64,000 nucleotides of DNA from Rehmannia glutinosa. Lineage: Eukaryota; Streptophyta; Magnoliopsida; Lamiales; Orobanchaceae. Where the stretch lies: positions 30,891,641-30,955,640 of the forward strand of contig CM071930.1 in assembly GCA_016081115.2 (NCBI GenBank), in the 5' to 3' direction. The position numbers were made by a program, and so were the translations under genes. The notes beneath the pieces were generated by a model. That model had not been told where the DNA came from. It saw nothing but the letters and a program-made list of their open reading frames with translations, and made no database searches. Of the stretch, positions 9,700-21,489 are shown piece by piece; the stretch's first letter is position 1; each line of letters begins with the position of its first letter.

Positions 9700-10250
9700 A
9701 AGTTTGAATTTCTTTGTGCTAATTTATTTTATTTCCTTTGTAGAAAAATAACCGGTATCAAAAAGCAAAAATTCCAGATCCTCGATACCACTGGCGATAA
9801 TTATTTATCATGGTGCCTAGATATTAAGTTGCACCTTCAGGGTCAAGATCTGGCTAAAACACTAAACCCTGTAAAAATCAAAGAGGCCGTCATAAAAGAT
9901 GAGGCGAACGCAATGATATTTATTCGCCATCATCTATCTGATGATTTAAAAAATGAATATATATACAAATTGAAAGGCCTTCTGAGCTCTGGTAAAAGCT
10001 CAAAGATAGATTTGATCACACCAGAATGGTGATACTCCCGCAGGCACAATATGATTGGCAACAATTGAGGTTGCATGACTTCAAGTCCGTGGCCGACTAT
10101 AATTCAACATTATTTAAAATTGAGTACCGACTGGCTCTCTGTGGGACAAAACTATCTAGTAGATCAAAAAGAAATCTAATGTGTTTTAAGGATGTGCGTG
10201 ATAATGGCTATCACTTGGAGACAATAAATGAACATAATAAGTAGTGTCTG
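9700..10250 (+). pseudogene. CopA gag
   Basis: Fragments of a Copia capsid protein: FQILDTTGDNYLSWCLDIKL, IFIRHHLSDDLKNEYIYKLK, then after a frameshift near 10030 AQYDWQQLRLHDFKSVADYN and LFKIEYRLALCG. This is the usual motif order for plant Copia gag of this type. Gag packages element RNA into particles. A stop at 10030 and frame changes make it non-functional. No zinc knuckle is visible before the integrase part, so a deletion is likely. Confidence 0.85.
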
Positions 10251-10254
10251 TGCA

Positions 10255-11524
10255 TCACATCCTATAAAATGAGAAAAAGAATTACCCATGAGAAATTTGA
10301 AGCAACAACTTATGAATTGTATTGTGTCCAAATTAAAGCTTTTGAATCCTACACCACCATGCCTTGGAAGCTGGTGAATCCTGATATATTTGGGTTATGA
10401 CATGTTCACCTAGGACACACAGGAACAACTATGATGCATAGGATTGTTGAACACACTAATGGACATCCATTAAAAGGCACGAAGATGCTAATGTCCAAAG
10501 ATTATTTCTGTAAATTGTGTTCACAAGGAAAATTTATCACTAAACCTTCCATGGAAAAGGTTGATTTTGAATCACCATCATTTTTACAATGTATTCATGG
10601 TAATATTTGTGGACCAATACATCCCGCAAGTGGACCATTTAGATATTTTATGGTCTTAGTAGATGCATCGTGTAGATAGTCACACATATGTGTATTATCT
10701 ACTAGAAATGTTGCATTTGCTAGATTATTAGCGCAAATTATTAAATTCCAAGCACATTTCCCTGATATTCCATCAAGAATATAAGAATGGATAATGTCGG
10801 AGAATTTAAATCAAAAAGTTTTAATAAATGTTGCGCAACACTGGGAAATAATGTTGAACACCCAGTAACACATGTTCATACTCAAAATGGATTGGCAGAA
10901 TCCCTAATTAAACGAGTTTAAATCATTGCTCGTACATTATTAATGAGATCAAAGCTCACTAGTGCAACATGGGGTCATGCAGTATTGCATGCATCATCAC
11001 TAATTAGATTACGCCCCACTGCTTATCATATGCACTCCCCAATGCAATTAACTAATCTTGGTTTTGAGCCAAATATTTCGCACCTATGCACTTTTGGGTG
11101 TGTCGTTCATGTGCCGATTCCACCTCCTCAAAGGACAAAAATGGGTCCACAACATAGACTTGGTATATATGTTGGATTTGATTCTCCGTCAATTATTCGG
11201 TATTTGGAACCAATGACGGGAGATTTATTTACTACTAGATTTGTAGATTGTCATTTTGATGAGACAACATTTCCACAAATGGGAAGGGTTAACGATATTT
11301 TAGATAAACAAAAACCAGTTGAGAGCATCTCCTAGAATGAACAAAGCTTATCCCATTTAGATCCACATACTTCTGAATGTGAAAGTGAGGTGAATAGAAT
11401 CATTCATTTATAGAATATTGCAAATAGGCTTCCCGATGCATTTAATGATGCTAGTAAAGTCACGAAGTCTCATATTACGGCTGCAAATGCTCCAGCTAGG
11501 ATTATTGTTCCTGATGAAAATAAG
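10255..11524 (+). pseudogene. CopA GAG-pre-integrase and integrase
   Basis: Broken pol segment: the zinc-binding region around MMHRIVEHTNGHPLKG...CKLCSQGKF, then integrase core pieces (VLVDAS near 10660, EFKSK near 10805, HTQNGLAESLIKR near 10880) that correspond to the DDE triad, and the C-terminal part RLGIYVGFDSPSIIRYLEP with FTTRFVDCHFDE. Several stops and frameshifts separate them. Protease is not recognisable. The end of this segment is interrupted by S1 at 11530. Confidence 0.85.
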
Positions 11525-11529
11525 AAAAT

Positions 11530-13063
11530 TGTAGGTCCCAAGGGGTGTGAGTAAGGTTTAGAAGGGGGGGGGGATTGAATAAACCTTACCAACTTTTCGA
11601 TTTTAATCCTTTTAAGATTATTACAGAGTTAACTCAAACAGTTGTGTCCTTGAGGGACAACTAAGTTGGTTATTCAGCAGAGTTAGCCACTCAACAGACT
11701 CAATAGAGCTGTTGATAGAATAACTCAGCTGTTTAACCTGAACTTTAACTAGGTTGTTGGTTTTATCAGCGGAAGACTTAACACCCTTTGTATTGTTTTA
11801 AACTTGTTTTAACATTTGATTTTAAGCACTTGGTTATTAATCAGTTGGATACCAAATATGAGTTTTTCAGCAGATATGATGTAAGTATGCAGAAATGTAA
11901 ATGTGCTGAAAAATAAATGACACAGTTAATTTTTATAGAGGTTCGAAGATGTGGTAATTCTTCTAAACCTCTCTTCTCCAACTCCTGGAGGAATCCACTA
12001 AGTAACAGATCAGTTTACAAAGTGGTGAGCAGTCTAGAGACAACCTTGGTCACACAAATGCTTCTCTTCCGACTCACTTCTTCACAGGGCAGCTGCCTTG
12101 CTACTTCAACTCACTTTCTCAAGATTTTGGATTTGATCACAAAGCCCTCCAATAACTTGATACTGGTTCGACCTTGAACCTTCCTACAATCCTCCTTGGA
12201 AAATAGACCCCTTTTGATTCTTCAAAGTTTCCTCTTCAACAGATTTGAAGTTGTATTTCCTTCATAGCTTGTGTTGGATCGATTTTCTTCGAGTTTCAGG
12301 CTTGAAGATGTGCTTGAATATATTTGAGAATATTTGCAGGGTAATAGCTTGAATAATGCTTGCTTGTTCGTGGTTCAGATAACCTTTTCTCAATGAAATT
12401 CCTTAGCCTTTTATAGTGAACTTTTGAAATTTTGCCCGTTGAAGAGATAGGCTGATTTCAAAAGCCACTTGTGTTCGTTGGCTTGTCTTGTTGCAGTCTT
12501 TGATGTTGACATTTCCTCGTATTAAATGTCTTGCAAGATTGCAAATAAGTTTCGACACTTGTGCAGTGCTTCCCATTGGTTTGTTCCTTTTGCACACAAC
12601 TGGAACTAACACTTTATCTCTGACAACTTTAACTTGTTACCATTCTGAGTAACATTCTTGACTTTCATCAACGGATCTTATTCAGTTGTCTTGACTTGAC
12701 TGCAGTCTTTTATTCCCCAGGTGACTTGAGTTAGTTTCCAATCCTTGGATGACTCATCTGTCACTTCATCTTGAGACTTGGTTTCTTGAGTTGACTTGAC
12801 TGACTGTTCATACAACTGTCTCACAGCTGATACATCATCAGTTGAGTTCTTGACTTCCCTTCTTAGCCATACTCAGCTGTTTCACAGCAGAGTCTTCACT
12901 TCAGTCTTCAGTTGACTTCTTGTATCTCCAGGCGTAGCTGACTTGACTCAGCTTTTCCAACCCTATCTATTACAATGCAAATTACAAGGAAAATGGGGTG
13001 CCAACTTTCTAGTTTAAGTTTTACATGGCATCCATCAAAATCTATAAAATAAATTTCCCAACA
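11530..13063 (-). repeat. S1 3' LTR
   Basis: A 1,534-bp LTR. Read on the plus strand it begins TGTAGGTCCCAAGG and ends CCCAACA. It matches 23527-25059 over its length with scattered substitutions and small indels (for example GGGGGGGGG versus GGGGG near 11563). TATA-like CTATAAAAGGCTGAGG (reversed) lies at about 12400-12415. Confidence 0.93.
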
Positions 13064-13078
13064 ATTTCCCCCTTTTTG
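13064..13078 (-). promoter_or_regulatory. S1 polypurine tract
   Basis: On the minus strand the sequence AAAAAGGGGGAAA directly precedes the 3' LTR. This is the primer for plus-strand DNA synthesis. The same CATCATCAAAAAGGGGG block precedes the LTRs at 29157 and, in the form AATCATCAAAAAGGGGGAG, at 59729. Confidence 0.85.
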
Positions 13079-13383
13079 ATGATGCCAAAACTTAAAACAC
13101 GTTAATCAACATATAAACAACAAAGATACATACATACAATGCAGTAACAAAGAATGTATGCGTAAAATAGATCGGTTTATTGATCATAGTATTCTTGTCC
13201 TTTACACATCTGTTTACATTTGGTATCTGAGCATTTTTATATCAAAGCAAAAATACACATCTATGCTAAGATACAAGAGAAAATACAAAGTGAAAGATTA
13301 CAGGGAAAATCACTAAGTATTATAGATGACTTACAAAAATGTATTTACGTAAGTAATATACATGAAGGGTTTGCAACGACACT

Positions 13384-16300
13384 TCATCGCCTTCGCTGCT
13401 TCCTTACTCTATCTTCTTCAGCTCTTTCGTAGTCATCAAGTCTCTTCCTTTTTGTTTCTTCTTCTTCATGCTTCTTGTTCTTTTCATAGGCTCGTTTGGA
13501 GGCATCATCCCTTCGCTTCCTCTCGAGCCATTTCTATATTTGCCTGTTGTTCTCCTCTTCCCGTCTTCTTAGTGCCTCTGCATTCTTTCTTGCCACTTCT
13601 AGGTATGCCACTTCATCATATCCAGCCCAGTAGATCCTCCCCTTCTTTCCGGGATCTACATATTTAATATTTTGGGTTGTGGCCGAGGTCGAAAACCTCT
13701 TCCACCACCACTTCTTCCTCCTCCTCTGGGTGTATACTTTGTCACAGAGTCTTACCACCGAGTGGTGGGCCGCTTCTGTAGTCTCATTTTTTTCGCTTCT
13801 TCGCACAATGCAAGACCCTTCTCCCAGTACAAATCCCAGGCTTGGGCTAGTGACATTCCCTGAAAATAGCCTTCGGATTCAAGCGTTTTGAATTCTTCAA
13901 CTGATCTCGGCTCGGATCCATTGTTAGGTGCAGCATTTTGATCTTTTCCTGCCGGAATGCCACCATACTGCTTCATCACTTCTTCGATGCGGGCATCCGT
14001 CTTTTTGTCGAACTCCTCAATCCCTACTTCGATAATTCATCTCTTCTTCGACATTGGCACATCAGAGTGCCCAATGGGTAGGGTTATGGGGAGTTTGCTC
14101 AAGATGGAGGCAATAATTTGACGCTGCTGAGGGGTTTCAACTATCATTAACGTAAGATCTTTTGAACGTTCCCCCTCAGCTGGCTTTCCCTTCATCTCAG
14201 CTGCAGATTCTTTCAACTTCTCTTCTTTCAATTTCCTTAGGGACTCCTCTTCCCCCCTTTTGGCATCATCAAAGGAGAGAGGGACCCCAGAGAACATGCA
14301 TTCAAGCATGAAATTGAGTCTTCTAAGAGCAGAAGTTTGTTTGGAGTCTGCTGCAGCATAAGCTGTCCGAAATTCTGAGCGAGTTGCCTTGGACTCGGCT
14401 ACCACCAACTTCATTTCAACCATGAGTAGGCTGAATTTGTCATTCATTGCGTTCCCAAGGCGCATAATTTCTTTTCTTTGGAATTCTTGCAGCAGCTCCA
14501 TTTCTGTTTTGTGAGACTCATGTAACCTTTCGATATACGCCTGCATCCTTTGCTTTAGATTAGCATTGTCAGCAATCCAGACGAGCATTCTGCCATATAG
14601 TGCTTTGAAATAACGAACTTGTTTGAGTCGCATGGCAGATTGTTGTTGAGACCATTCTCGGATTCGCACCACTATCCCTCTCAAGTCTGCTGTGAGGGTA
14701 GCATCCCTATTGTCCTGTCTTAAGTCGAGTGAGGCCTGATGTCTTTCAATCTTCTCATCTCTTCACAGATCTTCTTGAAGATCTCACGAAACTCAGTTGT
14801 CTCACTTGATCCAGCTACAGGCCACTCTTCAGCAAAGTTGAACTCGACTGGAACAATGGTGTCAGTGGGAATGATTGGATCTTCTCTCACAAAGAATATT
14901 CGTTGTTCAGCAGCGGTCTCTTCTTCCAAATCTAGTAGGATTGGCGTGAAAAGAAATACCTTTGGAAAGGCATCATCACTCACATATGGGATGGTTTGTG
15001 AGGTTTGTGCCTGTGATGACGCAACTCTATTTGCCTCAGCCGCGGTAGCTACATCGGCAGTGGTCACAGCTGTGGGAGCCTGTGATGGAGCTGGTGTAGT
15101 CGTTACTGCTGCAGCTGTGGAAGCCTGTGCAATGGCCTGTGACGGAGCTGGTGTAGTCGTTACTGCTGCAGCTGTGGAAGCCTGCGCAGTGATGGATTAT
15201 GTCACTGTGGCGATTGAGAGATTTTGCCCTAATCGAGCCTCAATCGCTTTTTTAACAAAGATCTTCGGTCTCAGTGGATTTTTCTAAATGAATAACCTAT
15301 TCATCTGCTGCATCATCAGTGTCATCAGATGATGATGAGACCTGTGGGCTCGGCTCATCATCGAAATTAAATTTTTGACGAGCAGCTTTGTCACCTAGCT
15401 GGCTCGTAGTTTTGAGAACATCCTCAGCTGGGTCCTTTGGATCTACAACAGGAGTGGACTCATCTTCATCTTCAGACCCCAAGAATGATATATCAAGGTT
15501 CACCTGGGAGTCATGAAGTGCGCTTATCTCCTTCTCAATTTCAGTGCTCTGAACTGGAGGAATGTTCTGCGTTTCTTCACCCCTACCTAGGGAAGTCTCA
15601 ACCTCCCTTAGGCCTTCAATACCTCCAACAGACTCAACTACTGCGAGGCCTTCAATGTTCCATTCGACAGTCGCAGTTGTCTTAGGGTCTTCAACCATGG
15701 CATCCATAGGAGTCTCAACTCCTTGGATTGCACTTTCACTGCCCACAGTGTTCTTCCCGGAGCATCTCCATCCTGTGCCTCGACTGTAAGAACAGTGTCA
15801 TTAGCCTTCAAAGCAGCAGACATTTCAGCTGGTACAGACTCAACTGTCCAAGCTTCGTCAATGTCAATCTGTTGTGGTTCTTTCTCACTTTCCACTTCAC
15901 CTCCTTGCTTCAAGTTGGAGTCTTCCGCAACATCCTCCAACCCTGCTGTGGTGGAGAGAGCTTCCCCCTCAGCTGGCGCACTAGCTGAGTGACTAACAGT
16001 GGGGTCACTCTGCTCCTGATTCGCGGCCTTTTCCATTGAGTGCTCAAAATCCCAGTGTCATTGCCAATGCCCTTGGGTCCATCCCCAGATTGAACAGGGG
16101 ACGTGGCTGCAGCAACGATTGAGGCAATGTGCTGTGCCACTCCCAGAGGGTCGATCTGCAAGAGAGAGTGAGACGATTCTCCTGGTCCTTCAAACAATTG
16201 TTGCTCGTGTATGTGTCTTGATTCCCTCAGATCCTGCTGCATGTCTGACTTCTCTGCTGCAGCGGTGAGATCCATATCCTCGTCACTATATGTGTACTCA

Positions 16301-17969
16301 ACAAGAGTGCTATGAGTATGCTCGTGAGTACCAGTGAACATGCATATCTTGGACTTTTCTAGTGCACGGGCTTCCTCTCTTTCTCATCAGCTTTAATGAT
16401 GCGGAGGAGATCCATACATTTGTTTTCGTCAAGGGCCTATCAAACAGTTGAGACCCCAAGAAAACGAAGCAACTCTTCTTCCTCTTCAATGTACTCAAGA
16501 TGAGCGAACTGCATCCTTGAGTGATCAAGTTTCCATGCCCTCCATTCTCGTAGCGTCTCGGATGTCCGGGATATAGTGGAGAGTACATGATGACATCGTC
16601 ATCATCATTTTCTTCTTCTTGCGCTCCTTTTTCGGAATTGAAGGCAAGAGACTCTCTGCTCTGCTTCGCCTTCAAAACATTCAGCGGTGGAGAGACAACC
16701 TTTTCAATCAAGGTTCAATTGTCTCTGCCGCTATACTTCCCTCTCTTTGTCTCTCGCATATACTGGTCTCCGGATGGTATCTGCGCACATCATCGCAGAC
16801 TTAGTCGTTTTCATCGATTACTTGAGATCGCACTTCCGAGTGTCGGCGGACCTCGGATGCTTTCTCCAAATGAGTTGCGATTCATTGTCTTCTCCAATTC
16901 ATCGCTTAACCAATCGTCTCCTTTTTGGGTAGCAGGGGAACCTCTTCCTCAATATTTTCTCGGTTCTTGGAAGGAGATAGCTTTCACAAATTGCCTTCCT
17001 TGTCTTGGTAGAGCGCTTCTTCTTTTTTTGAAAGCGAGAAGGAGTATGGTGTTCCTCCTCTCCCTCGGCTGGGGCGGGAGTCTCACGCTCGGGCGGCGAC
17101 TAGTCGCTGCGCAGCAGTGCATCCTTTTTCTTAGCTGCAGGGGCAACCTTCTTCTTCGGTGCTGTAGGGGCAACTTTCTTCTTTGGAGGAAGGGTAGCAG
17201 CTGTGTCCTCATGGTCAGCTGATCCCCCCTCACTTGTGTCCGCCTTCTTTGCATGGGCTCTCTTATGGGCACCAGAGAGGTTAGCCCGGAACATTCTTTT
17301 GTTGACATGGAAGGGTTCGCCATGTCGAAGGGATCCTCCAAAGGATCCATCTTCCTTAAACATCTTATTCATCACATTCAGCAGCGATTCAAATATACAC
17401 GAACTCAAATTGATTGACCTTTTTGCTCTGCATGATCCCAGCCATGACGATCCGCTTAGTCTTTGACAGCTGGTTGAAGCTGCCAAACTTCATATCAATA
17501 CACTTGGAGACGATATCCATCAGCTTATGTAGACCACCTTGGCAGCACACTCTGGTTTCTTGTCAGTTGTGTAGACCACCTTGGCAAAGACACTCCTTAG
17601 TATGGCTATCTCTTTCCATGCAAAGAAAAAGTCTATATCAGCTTCATGAATCTCCTTTATGCCTTCCGATGGCAACAAACAGTGCTCCGCAAGGTCCTTA
17701 GCATGTATTATGATGTCCTTGCGGTGGACAGAATACTTGATCCCTTCGTCCTGCACTTCCGCGTTAACATAGAACTGAGCTACCTCCTCAAGGTAGGTGT
17801 GCGAGTATTCCATGGTTAGAAAAGCCTTAAGACCTGACTTTTCTATCATTTCAGCGATTTTCTTGACAAGGGTTTCATCAGAACCCTGCTTTACCATTCC
17901 TTCAAAATCCACTGACACTCCTGAGTGGATTTGCTTTAAGAGCTTGACGAAATCGAACATCGGTGCCAT
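13384..17969 (-). pseudogene. S1 extra gene downstream of pol (plant transposon-protein-like domain, basic/acidic linkers, coiled coil, RGG-like tail)
   Basis: About 1,500 codons in several frames from ATG 17969 to TGA 13384. Part 1 (17969-about 17240) has LTMEYSHTYLE, EVAQFYVNAEV, AWKEIA and VNKRMFRANLS. Its layout resembles the Pfam domain called putative plant transposon protein, often described as envelope-like in SIRE elements (my recollection, not searched). Part 2 is Lys/Ala/Pro-rich (KKKVAPTAPKKKVAPAAKKK). Part 3 is acidic and Thr/Ala-rich (16600-14720). Part 4 is a predicted coiled coil (14684-14250). Then come NGSEPRSVEEFKTLESEG, a Gly/Arg stretch (RGGGRSGGGRGFRPR), KKGRIYWAG and a Glu/Arg-rich helix. 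Every part recurs in S2. Stops and frameshifts make this copy dead. Function unknown. Confidence 0.75.
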
Positions 17970-18340
17970 TTTCAGTGATTTTTACCGATTAAACCTGACA
18001 AACTTGCTTGAGAGTACTTTAGGGTTTCCGAGGGAAAAAAAATATAGCTTGCTTTTGCCTTGCTTGAAGATGAACAGTTTCTGTAAGTGAGAGAGAAGGC
18101 TGAAAAATGTATTTATATAAGGGTTATGAAAGGACATGTCTTCGGATTTTGAATTTTTATCGAGATCAACAACTCAGATTGAAACGTCAAAACCGCATTT
18201 AATTCCTCGCATTTAATGCAACAACATTTATATCCAATCATATGCTTACTGTGCAGCTTTTTACTGTACCCGTCATTATTATGCTGACGTCATCCTTAAA
18301 AACATTCCCGCTCATTTAAAACGACTGTGTTTTTGTCACT
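17970..18340 (-). promoter_or_regulatory. Promoter-like region of the S1 extra gene
   Basis: Between the end of pol (18533) and ATG 17969 lie a TATA box (TTATATAAATAC, 18110-18121), an inverted CCAAT (18234-18238) and the palindrome GCATTTAATGC (18209-18219). A 140-bp CT-rich leader with AAACCCTAAAG follows the TATA box. S2 has the same three boxes at almost the same distances (see 35784-36150). This suggests a separate transcript for the extra gene. A spliced read-through RNA remains possible. Confidence 0.6.
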
Positions 18341-18532
18341 TAGCTCATAAATAATTCAGCTTATATCCAAAGTGACTTAACTCTGCTTCTCTCTTCTCAT
18401 CCAGTGACTCGGCTATCAGCTAACTCAATACAGCTGACTTTCCGACATGGCTGTTTCACTTGGTTGATTTGTGAGACTTGCTCTTTTCTCATTTTCTCAT
18501 TGACTATCTCTGCAGTTTGAGTCTTCTGAGTG

Positions 18533-19914
18533 TTAACTCAGCTCAATTAACCCTAACTCATTTTTAAGCTCTTCAAATCTTGATTCACATAGGGGCTTAG
18601 TGAATATGTCAGCTAACTGCTTATCAGTTGAGATATACTCCAAAGTGATGTCTTTCTTTTCAACATGATCTCTTATAAAATGATATCTGACATCAATGTG
18701 CTTTGTTCTTGAACGCAACACAGGGTTCCGTGTGATTGCAATGGCACTAGTGTTATCACACATAATTGTAATTTCTTTCTCTTCAATCTCATAATCTCTC
18801 AACTGTTGTCTCTTCCATAAGACTTGGGCACAACAACTGCCCGCAACTATATACTCTGCTTCAGCTGTGGATGTGGCTATTGAGTTTTGCTACTGAGTCT
18901 GAGTAACCAATAAGCTTGAATCCATCTTCCTTTGGATACCATAAGCCAACTTCCTGGCATCCCTTCAAATACCTTAGGATTCTCTTAGCTGCAGTCATGT
19001 GGCTCTCCTTTGGTGCAGATTGAAATCTTGCACATACACCTCCGCAAAGGGTGATGTCGGCTCTTTGTTGTTAAGTAGAGTAATGATCCAATGAGTGCTC
19101 TATATCTAGTCTGATCTACAGCCTTGCCATTTGCATCCATATCCATCTTGACTGATGTGTTCATTGGTATTTTCACAGAAGACTTCTCTTCCATACTAAA
19201 TTTCTTCATTTATTTTGTTTGACTTATGAAGGTTCCATCCTTATCACATCCATCCATATCCATCTCAAATTTACCTTGCATGAGGTTAGAGAACTTATCA
19301 CACAACTATTTATTTGTGGATCCAAAGATGATATCATCCACATATATTTGAACAAGTAGTATACTCTCTCCATCTTGAATTCTGAAGAGTGTTCTGTCCA
19401 CTTTGCCTTTGGTGAATCCATTGTCAGTTAGAAATTGAGACAATGTATCATACCATGCTCTTGGTGCCTGTTTCAATCCATATAATGCTTTCTTGAGCTT
19501 GTACACCTTATCTCCAATAGTCTTCTGATCAAAACCTAGAGGTTGTTCAACATAGACTTCTTCCTCTAGCAGTCCATTTAGAAATGCACTCTTCACATCC
19601 ATTTGATACACAGTGAAGTTCTTATGTGCAACATAGGCAAGAAACATACTTATGGCTTCCAATCTTGCAACAGGAGCAAAGGTTTCATCAAAATCTATTC
19701 CATCTTCTTGGCAATAACCTTTGGCTACCAATCTTGCTTTGTTTCTCACCACAGATCCTTCCTCATTCATCTGGTTTCTGAACACCCATTTTGTTCCAAT
19801 AACATTTTGATGGGTTGGCCTTTGCACCAATCCCCATACCTTGTTTCTTTCAAACTGATTCAGCTCTTCTTGCATGGCTTGAATCCAATGTGTGTCATCC
19901 AGTACTTCAGACAC
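18533..19914 (-). pseudogene. S1 reverse transcriptase and RNase H
   Basis: Reverse transcriptase from 19914: GTKWVFRNQMNEEGSVVRNK, QMDVKSAFLNGLLEEEVYV, KALYGLKQAPRAWYD and the catalytic QIYVDDIIFGSTNK. At 19306 a tryptophan codon seen in S2 (NKWLCDKF) is TAG. The thumb region is partly deleted. RNase H pieces follow: RYRALIGSLLYLT, then DNTSAIAITRNPVLRSRTKH, then STDKQLADIFTKPL to the TAA at 18533. The central RNase H part (the D.DYAG and AEAEY region) is missing, so there is a deletion of about 250 bp compared with S2. Confidence 0.88.
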
Positions 19915-19929
19915 ATCTTTTGGCTCTAT

Positions 19930-21200
19930 TTAGGAAATAAAACAAGTAAACATTACTTCATGTCGTGCTCTAGATCTGGTTCTTATGCCATCTCTTACAT
20001 CTCCAATAACTAACTCTGGTGGATGGTCTCTTAGCCATCTCACATCAGGTTGGAGCAAGTCAGCTGGATTCAGCCGTCTCGCAGCTAAGTTGTCTTGAAA
20101 AACTCTTTCATGTTCATTCAGCTGTAGACATTCCAGCTGCCTCTGAGATTCATCTATCTCATCTTCATCTGTGTTGATTGCTCTTACTTCAGCTTCAACA
20201 TAAGGACTCTTCTGCATAGTTGGCTGATTCAGCTTGTCAGCTAACTCTTCAATGTCTTCTCCATTCACATTAGGTTTATCAGAAACCACATGGATGGATT
20301 CTTCTGTGACCATAATCCTCTTGTTCAACACTCTATAGGCTTTGCTCTCAGCTGAGTATCCCAAAAAGATACCTTCATCAGCTTTAGCATCAAAAGCCTT
20401 CAAATTATCTTTGCCATTGTTGTGGATGAAGCATTTACATCCAAATATCCTGAAGTATCCAACATTTGGCTTTCTCACTGTCCAAATTTCATAGGGAGTC
20501 TTGGTTAATTGCCTGTTAATCATGCATCTATTTTGAGTATAGCATGCTGTGTTAATGGCTTCAGCCCAAAATCTCTTAGGCAATCCAGCTTCAACTAACA
20601 TGGTCCTTGCAACTTCCTTGAGAGTTCTGTTCCTTCTTTCAGCTACTCCATTCTGCTGTGGAGTCCTTGCTGCAGATAACTCATGAGAAATACAATTTTC
20701 AACACAATATTGAGTAATTATCCCATTGACAAACTCAGTTCCTCTATCAGACCTTATCTTTATAATGGTTTGACTCTTTTCATTTTGAACTCTTTTCATC
20801 AGCTGAGGTAACTTCTGCAAAGTTTCCTTCTTTTTGTACATGAAGATTGTTCATGTATATCTTGAATAATCATCCACCACTAATAAGGTGTATTTCTTTC
20901 CACTTATACTGGCTGGTTCAACTGGACCAAATAGATCCATATGCAACAGATGGAAAATCCTTGTTGAAGAAGGACTTGGCTTATCCTTGAATGAAGATTT
21001 TATTTGTTTTCCCATCTGGCATGCATCACATACACTTTCCTTCTTGTACATTGAGTCTGGAAATCCTTCTACAAGATGACTCCTTGCAAGCTTGTTGATT
21101 GTCTTGAAATTCAGATGACTCACTTCTTGTGCCACAACCAACTTGATTCGGCTGTGCTCTTTGCTAACGCAGACAAGTGCTTGGTGTGGCATGAGACCAA
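19930..21200 (-). pseudogene. S1 GAG-pre-integrase and integrase
   Basis: The zinc-binding pre-integrase region HLNFKTINKLA...CDACQMGKQ (21140-20980) is followed by MDLFGPVEPASISGKKYTL and VVDDYSRYT. The DDE triad is visible: D in HMDLFGP, D in RSDRGTEF, E in TPQQNGVAERRNRTLKE. The C-terminal part has GCKCFIHNNGKDNLKAFDAK and IFLGYSAESKAYRVLNK. Two stops break it: TGA replacing Trp after YSRYT (20848) and TAA after FIS at 19930. Both stops occur at the same codons in S2. Confidence 0.88.
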
Positions 21201-21489
21201 TCTACCACATATATATTCTTCTCTTTGTTCCTTGCAAAGACTATTTCATTTGATTCAAGATCTTTGATCCGGCACTCTCCCATATTGAATCCAACATTAT
21301 AGCCCTTGTCACGAGTTGACTAATGCTTAACAGTTGAAGTTGAGGCCTTCAACATAAGCAACATCCGTGATTTCCAATACATTCTTCTTGATTGATCATG
21401 TGCCTTTGATTTCCCCGAGCTTCATTTCTCCAAATATGACTTTTGCACCTCTAATCTCCTTGAATCTTGACAGTTTTTTTCTTGTTTCC

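Noticed and set aside
14739..17222. Many plus-strand frames of 80-210 codons (Ser/Ala/Val-rich)
   Set aside because: Shadows of the acidic and Lys/Ala-rich parts of the S1 extra gene on the minus strand.
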